Position numbers and translations under genes: made by a program
Notes under the pieces: generated by a model
Databases searched by the model: none
What the model saw: the letters and a program-made list of their open reading frames with translations, nothing else
What the model was told of the DNA's origin: nothing
Origin: JAEUQQ01 sp963697285
GTDB taxonomy: Bacteria; Acidobacteriota; Vicinamibacteria; Vicinamibacterales; JAFNAJ01
Assembly: GCA_963697285.1 (NCBI GenBank)
Contig: CAVONI010000011.1
Location: 930,001 to 994,000 of the forward strand
Length of the DNA: 64,000 bases
Reading direction: 5' to 3'
Shown here: in pieces, positions 17,949-26,997 of the stretch
Layout: each line of letters opens with the position of its first letter
Position numbering within the stretch: position 1 is the stretch's first letter

Positions 17949-18839
17949 CTACTGCACCGCGATCGCCTCGACCTCGACCTTGACTCCGAAGTGCAGTGCG
18001 CCCGACGGCACCACCGAACGCGCGGGCTTGTGCGCGCCGAAGAACTCGGCGTAGGCGGTGTTCACGTCGTCCCACGCGGCGGCGTCGCTGACGAACACGG
18101 TCACCTTCGTCACGCGGTCCTTCGAGGTGCCCGCCGCCTTCAGGACCGCCTCCATGTTTCGCAACGCGAGCAGCGCTTGCTCGCGCACGGTCAGGTCGGC
18201 GCGCGGCGTTCCCGCGGGCTGATCGACGGGCAACTGCCCCGAGACGAACACGAGCCCGTTGGCAACAACTGCCGGCGCGTAATGTCCACGCGGCGCTGGC
18301 CATCCCTCGACGGCGATGCCCTTCACTGGCGAAGCCTCGTTCACGCGTGCCTCTTGTCCCGCTGCCTGCGCGGCGCGGGGTGCGGCGGCGCACGGCGGGC
18401 ACCCGATGTCGAACACGATCTTCCACGACCCGTCGGCCTGGCGCTTCCACACCGAGTTGAACGTCGAGACGCGCGTGCCGTCGGGATCGAACACTGGCCC
18501 GCTGCTCAAGGCGAGGTCACCGCTCTGCAGGACGGCCACGCGATCGGGCGCCCACGAGAACGGCGCCGCGCCACCCTGGTAGAACCGCTTCCAGGCCTCG
18601 GCCACGGCGGCCTTGCCGCGCAGCGGCCCTGTCCCTCCGAAGAACACGGTGTCGTCTGCCAGGAACGACGTGAACGCCGCGTGATCACGGTCGGCCATCG
18701 TCTTGGCAAACGCCCGTTCAGTAGCCCGCACCTGATCGTCGAGCGCCGCGGTGGCTGCAGGCGCCTGCGCCGCGGCCGGTGCCGCCAACAGTGTCCCGAC
18801 GATCGCGATCACGCCCGCACGACTGCTCCACTGTGCCAT
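17949..18839 (-). CDS. secreted DUF4440 (SnoaL-like)-RidA fusion protein
   Basis: A 296-residue exported protein with two domains that are normally separate. After a signal peptide (MAQWSSRAG..., 1-26) comes a DUF4440/NTF2-like domain (about 33-140; RAFAKTMADRDHAAFTSFLADDTVFFGG, SVWKRQADGSWKIVFDIG). After a linker with a CPPC pair follows a RidA (YjgF/UK114) domain (about 172-296; PVKGIAVEGWPAPRGHYAPAVV, LVFVSGQLPVD, LRNMEAVLKAAGTSKDRVTKVTVFV). Cytoplasmic RidA deaminates reactive enamines, using an arginine near the C-terminus; here the equivalent PARSVV segment keeps it. ATG 18839 was chosen; GTG 18845 has better spacing to the AGGAGG site and is an alternative. Confidence 0.8.
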   Translation of the reverse strand: MAQWSSRAGVIAIVGTLLAAPAAAQAPAATAALDDQVRATERAFAKTMADRDHAAFTSFLADDTVFFGGTGPLRGKAAVAEAWKRFYQGGAAPFSWAPDRVAVLQSGDLALSSGPVFDPDGTRVSTFNSVWKRQADGSWKIVFDIGCPPCAAAPRAAQAAGQEARVNEASPVKGIAVEGWPAPRGHYAPAVVANGLVFVSGQLPVDQPAGTPRADLTVREQALLALRNMEAVLKAAGTSKDRVTKVTVFVSDAAAWDDVNTAYAEFFGAHKPARSVVPSGALHFGVKVEVEAIAVQ

Positions 18840-18947
18840 CGTCACCGTCGCCTCCTCGCGCGTGTGCCGAGTGTAGCGCGCCAACATCGGGGCCGTTCAC
18901 GACATGTGACGCCCCTGGGACAAACGGAGCAACGGTCGCCAGCTGGC

Positions 18948-21900
18948 CTACGGCTGGTACAGGCGCTCACCGGCACGTATCGCGAGAGGCAGCCGGTTCT
19001 CGCGAGGCGGCATCGGACACGTCGTGTACTCCGAGTAGGCGCAGGGTGGGTTGTACGCCTTGTTGAAGTCCACCACGTACGTGCCGTCGGGCTGTGGCTC
19101 GGCGTTGACGAACCTGACGGCCTTGTAGGTCTCGACGCCCGCGGTCGTGTCGGTGAAGTACAGCACGAGGTCCTTGCCCTCGTTGACCGGCACCATGTTG
19201 AAGTCGCGTCCCTCGACCGTCACGCGCAGCGTGCCGGGGCTCGGCACCCGGGCCTGGTCGCCGCGGATGTTGATGACCTCGAGCGTCTTTGGCTCGGCGT
19301 ATGGGGTCAATGTTGCTGGCGAATTCCACTTCGGATCGACGTCGAACCACTTGAGGCCGCTGTAGGCCTTCCGCACGTGACAGTCCGGGTCGCGTACGCG
19401 GATGGTCGGACGGTCGCCGCTCATGTGGATCCAGAAGGTGACGCGCCCGAGCGAGAAGCGATCCGCGCGCTGGCTGATCTCGGGGATGGAGATGCGCATC
19501 GGGCTCGAGGGCAGTTCCTTCTCGCCCAGGCGCGCCTTCAGCCCGTCGCGGAGGGCGAACCGATACGTGCCCTTCTCCACGAACACTGATCCAGCTCGCG
19601 CGGGGACGATATCGGCGCCAAGCCTGACCACGCTGTCGTCGGCGCTGCCGATGCTGTTCTCGCCCTCGTTGAGGAAGAAGAGCCCGCAGAGCGTCAGGTA
19701 ACCGTCATCAGCGAGCAGGTCCTTCTCGTACTTCGCCCTGAACGCCTCGACGCCTGAGGCATGCGTGCGCGGCGCGTCCACGGTCGGCTTCGCGGCAGGA
19801 ACCCGGATGATCCGCGACAGCCCCGCGTCGTCGAGCACCTTCTCGAGCGCCGGCACGTCGTCTCGATACACCGCGTCGAGCTTCGCCTTCTGCGCCGCCA
19901 GGTCGCCGGCCAGTTTCTCGTACACCGCGAGCTGCGCACGCGTCGGTGCGAAATCTGAGTTGCCCGAGACGTCGCCGCCGCCCGTGCCCACCTCGGCCTG
20001 CAGCCACAGGAACTTCAGGTACAACCCCATCGGCCCGCGGAACGACTTGAGGTCGTTCTCGGCGATGGACGGGTGAAGCAGTTCGTCCTCCACTGCAAGC
20101 AGCCGGGCGTCGAGCGCGGTGATGGCCTTGCGCGTGTTGGCGTGCGCGTCCTGGCCGGCGATCATCTTCTGCAGGTCTTCGAGTTGCCGGCGCGACCACT
20201 CGATCTCGTTGATGAGATCGACGCTCTCGTTCGTGCGCGCGTAGATCTTCTGCGCCAACTCGGTGGAAGCCGTGACATCGGCCTCGCTGCCCCTCGTGTT
20301 CGGATCCTTCAGCACCGTCAGCTTCTCGGTGCGCGTCGTGTCACCGGCGATCAGCGTGACGGTGTACACCCCAGGCGCGACGAGCGGTCCGCGCTTCGGC
20401 ACGTCGATGCCGTAGTAGTCGATCGACCGCGTCTCCTTGCCCGCGAAGCGCTTCTCGCTCCAGACTTCCTTGTTCCCCGGCGGCGTCGTGCGCAGCGCGA
20501 CGTCCCGCGACGGCTCGCCGCGCAGGTCCCACCACCACCGGTTCATTCCGGCGACGCCCGTCCGCTTCTCGGTGCGGATGACGGTCCCCGACGCGTCGCT
20601 GATCTTCAACTCGACGCGTTCCTTCGGCGCCGACTCGAGCCAGTAGTTGATCGACGCGCCATACGGCGGATTGCGTCCCGCCGCCGTCCCTGCCGGCGCG
20701 AGGTCGCGACGCTCGATCGTGCGGAACCGGTACGCCTCGCGCGGCGCGAACAGGTGCGCCGCCGCGCTCTTCACCGCCGGCGTCAGTTGCTGCAGCGGCG
20801 TCACGTCATCGAGGATCCAGAACCCTCGCCCGTACGTGCCGACGACGAGGTCGTTGAAGCGTTCCTGGATGGTCAGCCAGTGCACCGGCGCCTGCGGCAG
20901 GTTCGTCTGCAGCGACTCCCATGCCTTGCCATCGTCGAACGACACGTACAGCGCGTTCTCGGTGCCCGCATACAGCAGGCCCTTGCGCTGCGGGTCCTCG
21001 CGAACGACGTGCGTGTAGCTGAGCACCCCCTTCGGGATGCCGGCGCTGAGGTTGGTCCACGTGCGACCGTAGTCGGTGGTCTTGTAGATGAGGGGATCTC
21101 GCACGTTGACCTGGTGCCCGTCGACGGCGATGTAGCAGGTGCCGGCGGAAAAACGCGACGGCTCGACACTGCTCACCGTGAGCTTCGCCGGGAGGCCGGG
21201 GATGTTCGCCGTGACGTTCGACCACGTCTGCCCGCCGTCGCGCGTCACCTGCACCAGGCCATCGTTCGTGCCCGCCCAGATCAGGCCCTTCTCGATGGGA
21301 GACTCGGCAAGGGCGAACACCGCGCCGGCGTACTCCACCGAGAGGTTGTCGAGCGTGAGGCCGCCCGAGTCGCCCATCATCGCGGGGTCGTTCAGCGTGA
21401 GGTCGGGGCTGATGTCTTCCCACGTCTGCCCGCCGTCCGTGGTGCGATGGACGAACTGGCTGCCGACATACACCGTGTTGTGATCGTGCGGTGAGATCGC
21501 GAGCGGGTACGTCCAGTTCATGCGGAGCTTGACCTTCCCGGCCGGCGCCCCCATGGTGCGCTCGGGCCAGACGCTCACCGTGCGCGAGTGTTTCGTCGAG
21601 GCGTCGAACCGCTCGACGGTTCCCGCGTAGCACCCGCCCCAGACGATGTCGGGGTTGACGGGGTCGGGGATGTTCCAGCCCGTCTCGCAGCCGGCCGTGC
21701 TCGTCCAGAGGGCGGGGTGGATGCCCCCGCTGAGCGAATTGCTGGGCCCGCGCACGGAGTAGTAATCCTGCATGTGCCCGTAGAGGTTGTACGGAATGCG
21801 GGTGTCGGTCGCGACGTGGTACATCTGCCCGATGGGCAGGCGGATGGTGTTCCACTCGCGGCCGTGCGTGGTCGTGATCATGACGCCGAGGTCGTTGCCG

Positions 21901-23009
21901 ATCATCATGCGGTCGCTGTTCGAGGGGTCGACCCACATGTCGTGGTTGTCGCCGCCCCATCCGCGCAACTGCTCGGTGGTCTCGCCGCCGTCGCGGCTGA
22001 CGCCCATGCCGTTCGACGGGAAGTAGACCTCGTTGTGGTTGTCGGGCATGACCAGCATCCGCGTGTAGTAGTGCGGGCGCTCGTTGATCAAGCGGGAGTG
22101 ATTCACCACGCGCCACACGTCGCCACCGTCGTCGGAACGCCAGAGCGAGCCTCGCTGCCCGGTCTCGATGAGCGCATAGACGCGCGACGGCTGGCTGGGC
22201 GCCACCGACACGGCAATCTTGCCGAGCGGCGACGCGGGCAACCCGCGCGTCGCACGGTTCCATGTCACGCCACCGTCGCGCGACACGAACACGCCGCTGC
22301 CGGGCCCTCCGCTCGTGCGTCCCCAGGTCTTGATGTCGATCGTCCAGGTTCCGGCGTAGACGTTGTTCGGGTTGACGGGATCGAGGGCGATGTCGGCGGC
22401 CCCGGTGTCGGCATCGACGAACAGCGTGCGCGTCCACGACTTGCCGCCGTCGTCGCTGCGATAGACGCCCCGCTCCTGCTGCGGTCCGTAGCCGTGACCG
22501 AGCGCCGCCGCGAGCACGATGTCGGGATTTCTCGGGTGCACGACGATCCGCCCGATCCGCCCGGTGAGATCGAGTCCCATGTGCGTCCACGTCTTGCCGG
22601 CGTCGGTGGACTTGTAGATGCCGTTGCCGAGCGACACGTTGCTGCGGATGAACGTCTCACCCGTTCCCACCCACACGATGTTGGGGTCGCTCGGTGCGAC
22701 CGCGATCGACCCGATCGACTGTGCGGGCTGATCGTCGAACACCGGCCGCCAGTGGATGCCGCCGTCGACGCTCTTCCACACGCCGCCGCTCGCTCCGCCG
22801 GCGTAGTAGGTGTTGATGTCGCCAGGCACCCCGGCCACCGCGCTCGCCCGGTTCCCGGGTGGCCCGACGAACCGGTACGCGAGGGCAGCATACGGCCCGG
22901 TGATTCGACGGCCCGGCGGCGTTTCGTCTGCCGGTCCTTGTTGTGCGAGCGAGGTGGTCGCCACCGCAGCGGCGAGGCAGACGACAGACAGCAGCGCGAG
23001 ACGTCGCAC
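18948..23009 (-). CDS. very large secreted VPS10/BNR-repeat propeller fused to DUF1684
   Basis: A 1353-residue exported protein. A signal peptide (1-23) precedes a long sortilin/VPS10-like beta-propeller region (about 40-720) built of repeated W-K/R-S-x-D-x-G-x-x-W-style BNR/Asp-box motifs (GVWKSVDGGIHW, GIYKSTDAGKTW, GVYRSDDGGKSW, GVFVSRDGGVTW, LWRSDDGGDVW and more). A beta-sandwich and a helical segment (about 760-1080) follow, then a C-terminal DUF1684 domain (about 1088-1350; FRAKYEKDLLADDGYLTLCG, VTFWIHMSGDRPTIRVRDPDC, NPPCAYSEYTTCPMPP). The first part matches a common acidobacterial 'glycosyl hydrolase/BNR' protein; DUF1684 is usually a separate protein of about 280 residues. GTG 23009 follows AAGGAG by five bases. 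Function unknown. Confidence 0.85.
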   Translation of the reverse strand: MRRLALLSVVCLAAAVATTSLAQQGPADETPPGRRITGPYAALAYRFVGPPGNRASAVAGVPGDINTYYAGGASGGVWKSVDGGIHWRPVFDDQPAQSIGSIAVAPSDPNIVWVGTGETFIRSNVSLGNGIYKSTDAGKTWTHMGLDLTGRIGRIVVHPRNPDIVLAAALGHGYGPQQERGVYRSDDGGKSWTRTLFVDADTGAADIALDPVNPNNVYAGTWTIDIKTWGRTSGGPGSGVFVSRDGGVTWNRATRGLPASPLGKIAVSVAPSQPSRVYALIETGQRGSLWRSDDGGDVWRVVNHSRLINERPHYYTRMLVMPDNHNEVYFPSNGMGVSRDGGETTEQLRGWGGDNHDMWVDPSNSDRMMIGNDLGVMITTTHGREWNTIRLPIGQMYHVATDTRIPYNLYGHMQDYYSVRGPSNSLSGGIHPALWTSTAGCETGWNIPDPVNPDIVWGGCYAGTVERFDASTKHSRTVSVWPERTMGAPAGKVKLRMNWTYPLAISPHDHNTVYVGSQFVHRTTDGGQTWEDISPDLTLNDPAMMGDSGGLTLDNLSVEYAGAVFALAESPIEKGLIWAGTNDGLVQVTRDGGQTWSNVTANIPGLPAKLTVSSVEPSRFSAGTCYIAVDGHQVNVRDPLIYKTTDYGRTWTNLSAGIPKGVLSYTHVVREDPQRKGLLYAGTENALYVSFDDGKAWESLQTNLPQAPVHWLTIQERFNDLVVGTYGRGFWILDDVTPLQQLTPAVKSAAAHLFAPREAYRFRTIERRDLAPAGTAAGRNPPYGASINYWLESAPKERVELKISDASGTVIRTEKRTGVAGMNRWWWDLRGEPSRDVALRTTPPGNKEVWSEKRFAGKETRSIDYYGIDVPKRGPLVAPGVYTVTLIAGDTTRTEKLTVLKDPNTRGSEADVTASTELAQKIYARTNESVDLINEIEWSRRQLEDLQKMIAGQDAHANTRKAITALDARLLAVEDELLHPSIAENDLKSFRGPMGLYLKFLWLQAEVGTGGGDVSGNSDFAPTRAQLAVYEKLAGDLAAQKAKLDAVYRDDVPALEKVLDDAGLSRIIRVPAAKPTVDAPRTHASGVEAFRAKYEKDLLADDGYLTLCGLFFLNEGENSIGSADDSVVRLGADIVPARAGSVFVEKGTYRFALRDGLKARLGEKELPSSPMRISIPEISQRADRFSLGRVTFWIHMSGDRPTIRVRDPDCHVRKAYSGLKWFDVDPKWNSPATLTPYAEPKTLEVINIRGDQARVPSPGTLRVTVEGRDFNMVPVNEGKDLVLYFTDTTAGVETYKAVRFVNAEPQPDGTYVVDFNKAYNPPCAYSEYTTCPMPPRENRLPLAIRAGERLYQP

Positions 23010-23133
23010 GAACGCTCCTTCGAATGGGGATCCGGGCCGGAACCGGGCGAATGATACCCGAACGAACTCAACCAGTGGATCGGGCACCTCGTCAGTGGGG
23101 CCCCGGCACATAATCAGTGTCTGAGGACGCCCG

Positions 23134-23523
23134 GTGCCCGTCGCCATCGCCACCCGCCTCGTGCCAGGTCGTGAACCGAACGACTGTGCGATCTGCGTGC
23201 TGGCGATGTACCTGGGCAAGAGCTACGAGGATGTCTTGAGGATGGTGGCTGTCCGCGACCGTCCGTACCAGGGCCGGATGGGTCTGCGCTTGCGCGAGAT
23301 CGAGCAGATCGCGCGCGCCCTGGGGACGCCGCTCAAGCGGCTGCGGAAGTACGACATCCAGACCGCGCACGGCATCCTGTCGCTGCCACAGCACGTCGTG
23401 CTGCTGCGCAACGGCTCGATCGTCGATCCGGAACCCGGGGGGGCCACCCTGTGGGACGTGGACGACTTCCTCCACGCCTACGCGACGCGTCCGGGTGTGC
23501 TGCTGGTGTCTCGCGAGGAATAG
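23134..23523 (+). CDS. C39-like (papain-fold) small protein
   Basis: A 129-residue cytoplasmic protein that fits the minimal fold of peptidase family C39-like domains: NDCAICVLAMYLGKSYEDVL with C18 as the candidate nucleophile and N16 in the oxyanion position, and a later H87 (PQHVVLLRNGSIVDP) with D98 completing a Cys-His-Asp triad. Related domains process bacteriocin leaders when fused to ABC transporters; stand-alone copies are of unknown use. No transporter or peptide substrate gene is adjacent. The start is GTG 23134, with TGAGGA six bases upstream. It is divergent from the BNR-DUF1684 gene. Confidence 0.65.
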   Translation: MPVAIATRLVPGREPNDCAICVLAMYLGKSYEDVLRMVAVRDRPYQGRMGLRLREIEQIARALGTPLKRLRKYDIQTAHGILSLPQHVVLLRNGSIVDPEPGGATLWDVDDFLHAYATRPGVLLVSREE

Positions 23524-23588
23524 GGACGCCCACGTGTGGTGTGCGCGCCCCTGATGGGCGTGCCCCGTGGGCCGCGTGCTGCCAAGGC

Positions 23589-24155
23589 CTAGGACGGCTT
23601 CTTCATCTCGCCGATCAGCGCACGCAAGGCCTTCTCGTACTGCGCGTCGGCGTCGGCGAACGCCGCGCGGTAGTCCTGATCTGACAGCTTCTGCTTCTTG
23701 GGCTCGCCGTCGAACGCCACCCGGCGTGTGCCGGGGCCCTCGAGGGTATCTGCGGCGCCGTTGGCCTTCGGCTCGATCACCAGCCCATCGCACTTCATGT
23801 CGGTGAAGAACATGCGCGACTCGGCCGTCGAGGCGCTGTTGAGGTCGATGTAGGCGTCCTGGTACTCGTGCTTGGTGAGGCGCCCCTCGAGCGAACCCTG
23901 CTGGAACTTCCCGGTGATCACGAAGATGGTCTCGGCCGACTTCATGTAGAGCGCGCCGACAAACCGGCCGGGATCGGTGGGATCGGCCGCGGCGATGTAG
24001 GCCATCTGGGCCTCATTCAGCTTGGCGTCGAGCAGCGCCACCAGTTCGGCCGCGGCCGCCGCCGATTTCGTCTCCTGCGCCGAGGCGCCAGTGGCCGCGA
24101 GAGCTACGCCGAGAACCAGGAGGCCCAGAGTCGGAAGTCGCAGTGCGCGCATCAT
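23589..24155 (-). CDS. secreted hypothetical protein
   Basis: A 188-residue exported protein that I cannot assign. It has a signal peptide (1-26, ending TGASA), then a helical segment rich in Ala/Glu (AAAAAELVALLDAKLNEAQMAYIAA), a beta-rich core (FVGALYMKSAETIFVITGKFQQG, FFTDMKCDGLVIEPKA, TRRVAFDG) and a C-terminal helix (YRAAFADADAQYEKALRALIGEM). No cysteine pair or catalytic pattern is evident. The MM start at 24155 begins the signal peptide; the open frame continues upstream to 24239. It stands alone downstream of the DUF948-like gene with a 158-base gap. Confidence 0.55.
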   Translation of the reverse strand: MMRALRLPTLGLLVLGVALAATGASAQETKSAAAAAELVALLDAKLNEAQMAYIAAADPTDPGRFVGALYMKSAETIFVITGKFQQGSLEGRLTKHEYQDAYIDLNSASTAESRMFFTDMKCDGLVIEPKANGAADTLEGPGTRRVAFDGEPKKQKLSDQDYRAAFADADAQYEKALRALIGEMKKPS

Positions 24156-24313
24156 GTGGGAGGCTCCGCGTCGAATCACGCCATGAGGATGGTCACGTGC
24201 AATCGCGTGATTCTTACCACCGTGGGTGCACGGCGTCAACGGCTCACCTTCCGGACGGGCCGGCCAGAGGGGGCGAGGGCGGGTGTTCCGGCGCTCGGTG
24301 GCGCGCGTTGCGA

Positions 24314-24751
24314 TCAGATGAACAGGTAATCGTCGTCGTCGCCGTGGGGACCGGCGCCGCCGCGCTTGCGCTGGGCATCGCGGGCATCGCGGAGCGCGCC
24401 GACCGTCGCCCGCACAGCCGCCATGAGCGCCGCGCCCTCTCTCGCAGGGGCCGAGAGCGATCGCTGAAGGGCGACAACCGTCTGGTCGACACGGCCGGAC
24501 ACGTTCGTGAGGGTCTTGTCGATCCGTTCAAGCTGCATCGTGGCCAGGGTCGCGGCCCGGGCAGCCTCGTGCGACACGACGTTGATCCGATCGACCGTCG
24601 GCTGCAGGTCGCGTTCGACGCGACCGAGCAGGCCCTCGACGCGCCGGGCCGTCCGCGCGAGGTAGATGATGGCGCCCACTTGCAGGCACGCCATCACCAA
24701 CGTCGCGAGGGCGATGACCCCGAGAAAGGCCACCGCGGTGGTGGAGTTCAC
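24314..24751 (-). CDS. DUF948-like membrane-anchored coiled-coil protein
   Basis: A 145-residue protein with one N-terminal membrane helix (about 6-30) and then a long amphipathic helical region (RVEGLLGRVERDLQPTVDRINVVSHEA...) like the DUF948 family found in Bacillota and Acidobacteria. The GTG start overlaps the ytxH-like stop (GTGA), so the two are translationally coupled. It ends the uvrB-mla operon. The role is unknown; the pairing with a YtxH protein and an MCE transporter suggests an envelope scaffold. The tail is acidic and glycine-rich (GPHGDDDDYLF). Confidence 0.65.
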   Translation of the reverse strand: MNSTTAVAFLGVIALATLVMACLQVGAIIYLARTARRVEGLLGRVERDLQPTVDRINVVSHEAARAATLATMQLERIDKTLTNVSGRVDQTVVALQRSLSAPAREGAALMAAVRATVGALRDARDAQRKRGGAGPHGDDDDYLFI

Positions 24752-25026
24752 GCCTGCTCCTCGGTGCCGCCCCGGGCACGCTGATAGGCGTCCTTGCCCT
24801 TGTCGATCGCCGCGGCCAGGGTCTCGCGCTGACGGTCGAGGAATTCCTTGCCACGCTGCGCCGACTCGTTGGCCTTCTCGCGGCCCTCGCGGGCCTTCTC
24901 GGCCAGCAGGCGACGCGTCTCCTCGCCAGACTGCGGCGCGAGCAGCAGGGCCGTGGCAGCCCCGGCGATGGCGCCGAGCGCGAAGGCGACCAGGATGGCG
25001 CCCGCGTTACCGTTGTCGTCAGACAT
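24748..25026 (-). CDS. YtxH-domain protein
   Basis: A 92-residue protein with one N-terminal glycine/alanine-rich membrane helix (AGAILVAFALGAIAGAATALLLAP) followed by the YtxH signature SGEETRRLLAEKAREGREKA and a charged coiled coil. YtxH proteins are poorly understood, general-stress-associated membrane proteins. ATG 25026 has AAGGAGG upstream; the longer open frame (to 25068) starts before that site. It lies 54 bases downstream of the MlaD-like gene and overlaps the next gene by four bases. Confidence 0.8.
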   Translation of the reverse strand: MSDDNGNAGAILVAFALGAIAGAATALLLAPQSGEETRRLLAEKAREGREKANESAQRGKEFLDRQRETLAAAIDKGKDAYQRARGGTEEQA

Positions 25027-25080
25027 TGTGAACCTCCTTGGGAGAGACTCGATCCCCGGCCGCCGCATGGCGGCGCCCGT

Positions 25081-26118
25081 CTAGAACAAGCTCACCTTCA
25101 CGTTGAGATACTTTTTCGGCTCCCGACGCACATCGGCAAGCAGGCCGCGCAACTCGCTCACGGCACCATTCATGTTCTCATACAACTGCTTGTCTGCAAT
25201 CAGGCGTCCTGCCGTCCCCTCACCCCCGCTCAACTTCGTGGCCACGCCGTCGAGTTTCTGGGTCAGCGAGTCGAGCCGCTTGAACAGGACGTCGTCGGTG
25301 ACCAGCTTGCCGAGCGTGCCCTCGCCCTTGTCGATCCGTCCCGTCAGGCTGGCCACGTTGGCCGACGCCTGGTCGAGCGACTGTGCCAGCTTGTCGTCCT
25401 TCAGCAGCTTCCCGAGGCTCCCTTCGCCCCTGTTGATGCTGGCCGTAATCGACGCGAGGTTCTCGAGCGACGCCTTCAACGCATCGTGCACGGCCGGGTC
25501 GTTGATCAGCTTGCCGGCCGTGCCCTTCGACCTGTTCAGCGAGTTGACGACCGCATCGGTCGACTCCACGAACCGGTTGAACTCCTTGTAGAGCGCATCG
25601 TCCACGAACAACTTGCCGATGGTCCCCTTCCCGGCCCGGAGGTCCTGCACCAGCTTGGTCGCCTCGTTGAGGCTCTTCGTCGCGCTGTCGGCCACATCCG
25701 CAAGTTGTCCCGGCGTGCGCCGCGCGCGCAACATGTCCCCCTCCTTGAGAGGTGTGCCCGACGCGGCGGGCACGATGTCGACGACCGCGGACCCGAGCAG
25801 GCCCAGCGAACCGATGGAGGCGATCGACTGGTCGGTGACCAGCTTCTGCATGTCCTTCTGCAGCGTGAGCGTGCACTCGACCTCCGACCCCGTGAACACC
25901 ATGTCGTCGACGGTTCCGACCTCGACGCCGGCCACCCGCACGACCGCGCCGGTCTTGAGGCCCATCACGTCGGTGAAACGTGTCTTGATCGAGTATTGCT
26001 GCCACGAGAAGCCTGCGCCGCCGACTGACATGACGAGAAAGGCCGAGAGCCCGAGGGCAACGACGGCGACGATGCCGATTTTCAGTTCCGACCAGGCGAG
26101 CGAACGCGTGCGGGGCAT
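25081..26118 (-). CDS. MlaD-like MCE-domain lipid transport protein
   Basis: A 345-residue periplasmic, membrane-anchored subunit of an MCE/Mla-type ABC transporter that moves lipids between outer and inner membrane. It has one N-terminal membrane helix (about 13-34), an MCE domain (about 40-125; IKTRFTDVMGLKTGAVVRVAGVEVGTV, SLGLLGSAVVDIVPA), then a long helical tail. The tail carries a repeated cassette of the form G-E/K-G-T-x-G-K-L (GKGTIGKLF, GEGSLGKLL, GEGTLGKLV, GEGTAGRLI), as in many non-proteobacterial MlaD proteins. Order is mlaE-mlaF-mlaD with 13- and 17-base gaps, so a single transcript is very likely. Confidence 0.9.
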   Translation of the reverse strand: MPRTRSLAWSELKIGIVAVVALGLSAFLVMSVGGAGFSWQQYSIKTRFTDVMGLKTGAVVRVAGVEVGTVDDMVFTGSEVECTLTLQKDMQKLVTDQSIASIGSLGLLGSAVVDIVPAASGTPLKEGDMLRARRTPGQLADVADSATKSLNEATKLVQDLRAGKGTIGKLFVDDALYKEFNRFVESTDAVVNSLNRSKGTAGKLINDPAVHDALKASLENLASITASINRGEGSLGKLLKDDKLAQSLDQASANVASLTGRIDKGEGTLGKLVTDDVLFKRLDSLTQKLDGVATKLSGGEGTAGRLIADKQLYENMNGAVSELRGLLADVRREPKKYLNVKVSLF

Positions 26119-26135
26119 GTGTCAGTGTCCTGCGG

Positions 26136-26984
26136 TTACGAGAGGAACGATTGGATGTAGGGGTCGGTCGATGCACGCAACTCGCGCGCGCTGCCCTCGA
26201 ACGCCACTTCGCCGTCCTTGAGCATCAGGAATTCGGTGTCGGTGCACTTGCCGCGTTCCGCCGGCTGGATGTGCGGGTGCCCGTGGTCGTCGATCGCATG
26301 GTGCGTCGCCACGTAGAACGCGTCGCGCAACTGGTGCGTCACGAGGATCGAACTGACCTCGTGCAGGTCGCGCAGCTTGATGATCTCGTCGTCGATCGTG
26401 ATGGCCGTAATCGGATCGAGGCCGGTCGTCGGCTCGTCGTAGAGCAGGATCTGCGGCCTGAACGACATCGCGCGCGCGATCGCCACGCGGCGGCGCTGCC
26501 CGCCAGACAGCTCCGATGGCTTGCGGTCGAAGTACTCCTCGAGCCCGACGAAGCCGAGGACCTCGTGGACCCGGGCATCGACCTCGGCGATCGGCATCGA
26601 GGTCTCTTCGAACAGCTTGTAGCCGACGTTCTCGCGCACGGTCAGCGAGTCGAACAGCGCGCCTTCCTGGAAGACCATCCCGAGGTCGCCGCGCACCTTC
26701 ATCATCTGGCGTTCCGACATCGTGTCGACGCGTTCGCCGTTCACCCAGATCTCGCCTCGATCGGGCTTGAGCAGGCCCAGGATCAACCGCAGGATGGTCG
26801 ACTTCCCCGCGCCCGAGGCGCCGAGCACGACCTTCGTGTGGCCCTTGTGCAGGGTGAAGCTCACGTCCCTGAGGATGACCTTCTCGTCGAACGCCAGCCA
26901 CACGCCGTCGAAGACGACGACGGGGGCATCGACGACCGGTCGGTCTTCGCAGGGGATGTCGATGAGGTCAGTGGTGTGTGGCAT
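26136..26984 (-). CDS. MlaF-like ABC transporter ATPase
   Basis: A 282-residue ATPase that powers the MCE lipid transporter. Walker A is GASGAGKST, the Q-loop is MVFQEGALFDSLTV, the signature is LSGGQRRRVAIARAM, Walker B is ILLYDEPTTGLDP and the switch histidine is in VTHQLRDA. 'FQEGALFDSLTV' and 'EPTTGLDPITA' are typical of the MlaF/Mkl group. It lies between the permease and MlaD genes and is likely co-transcribed with them. Which lipid is moved, and in which direction, cannot be read from the sequence. Confidence 0.92.
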   Translation of the reverse strand: MPHTTDLIDIPCEDRPVVDAPVVVFDGVWLAFDEKVILRDVSFTLHKGHTKVVLGASGAGKSTILRLILGLLKPDRGEIWVNGERVDTMSERQMMKVRGDLGMVFQEGALFDSLTVRENVGYKLFEETSMPIAEVDARVHEVLGFVGLEEYFDRKPSELSGGQRRRVAIARAMSFRPQILLYDEPTTGLDPITAITIDDEIIKLRDLHEVSSILVTHQLRDAFYVATHHAIDDHGHPHIQPAERGKCTDTEFLMLKDGEVAFEGSARELRASTDPYIQSFLS

Positions 26985-26997
26985 CCTGTCGCCGTTC

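Noticed and set aside
16761..19589. A 942-codon plus-strand open frame
   Set aside because: It is antisense to the GH109-like, DUF4440-RidA and BNR-DUF1684 genes. Its product is rich in Arg, His and Val without domain likeness, which is typical of GC-rich antisense frames.
20073..23054. Long plus-strand frames (473 and 488 codons) opposite the BNR-DUF1684 gene
   Set aside because: They mirror third-position GC bias of the real minus-strand gene; there is no start site, signal or recognisable family.
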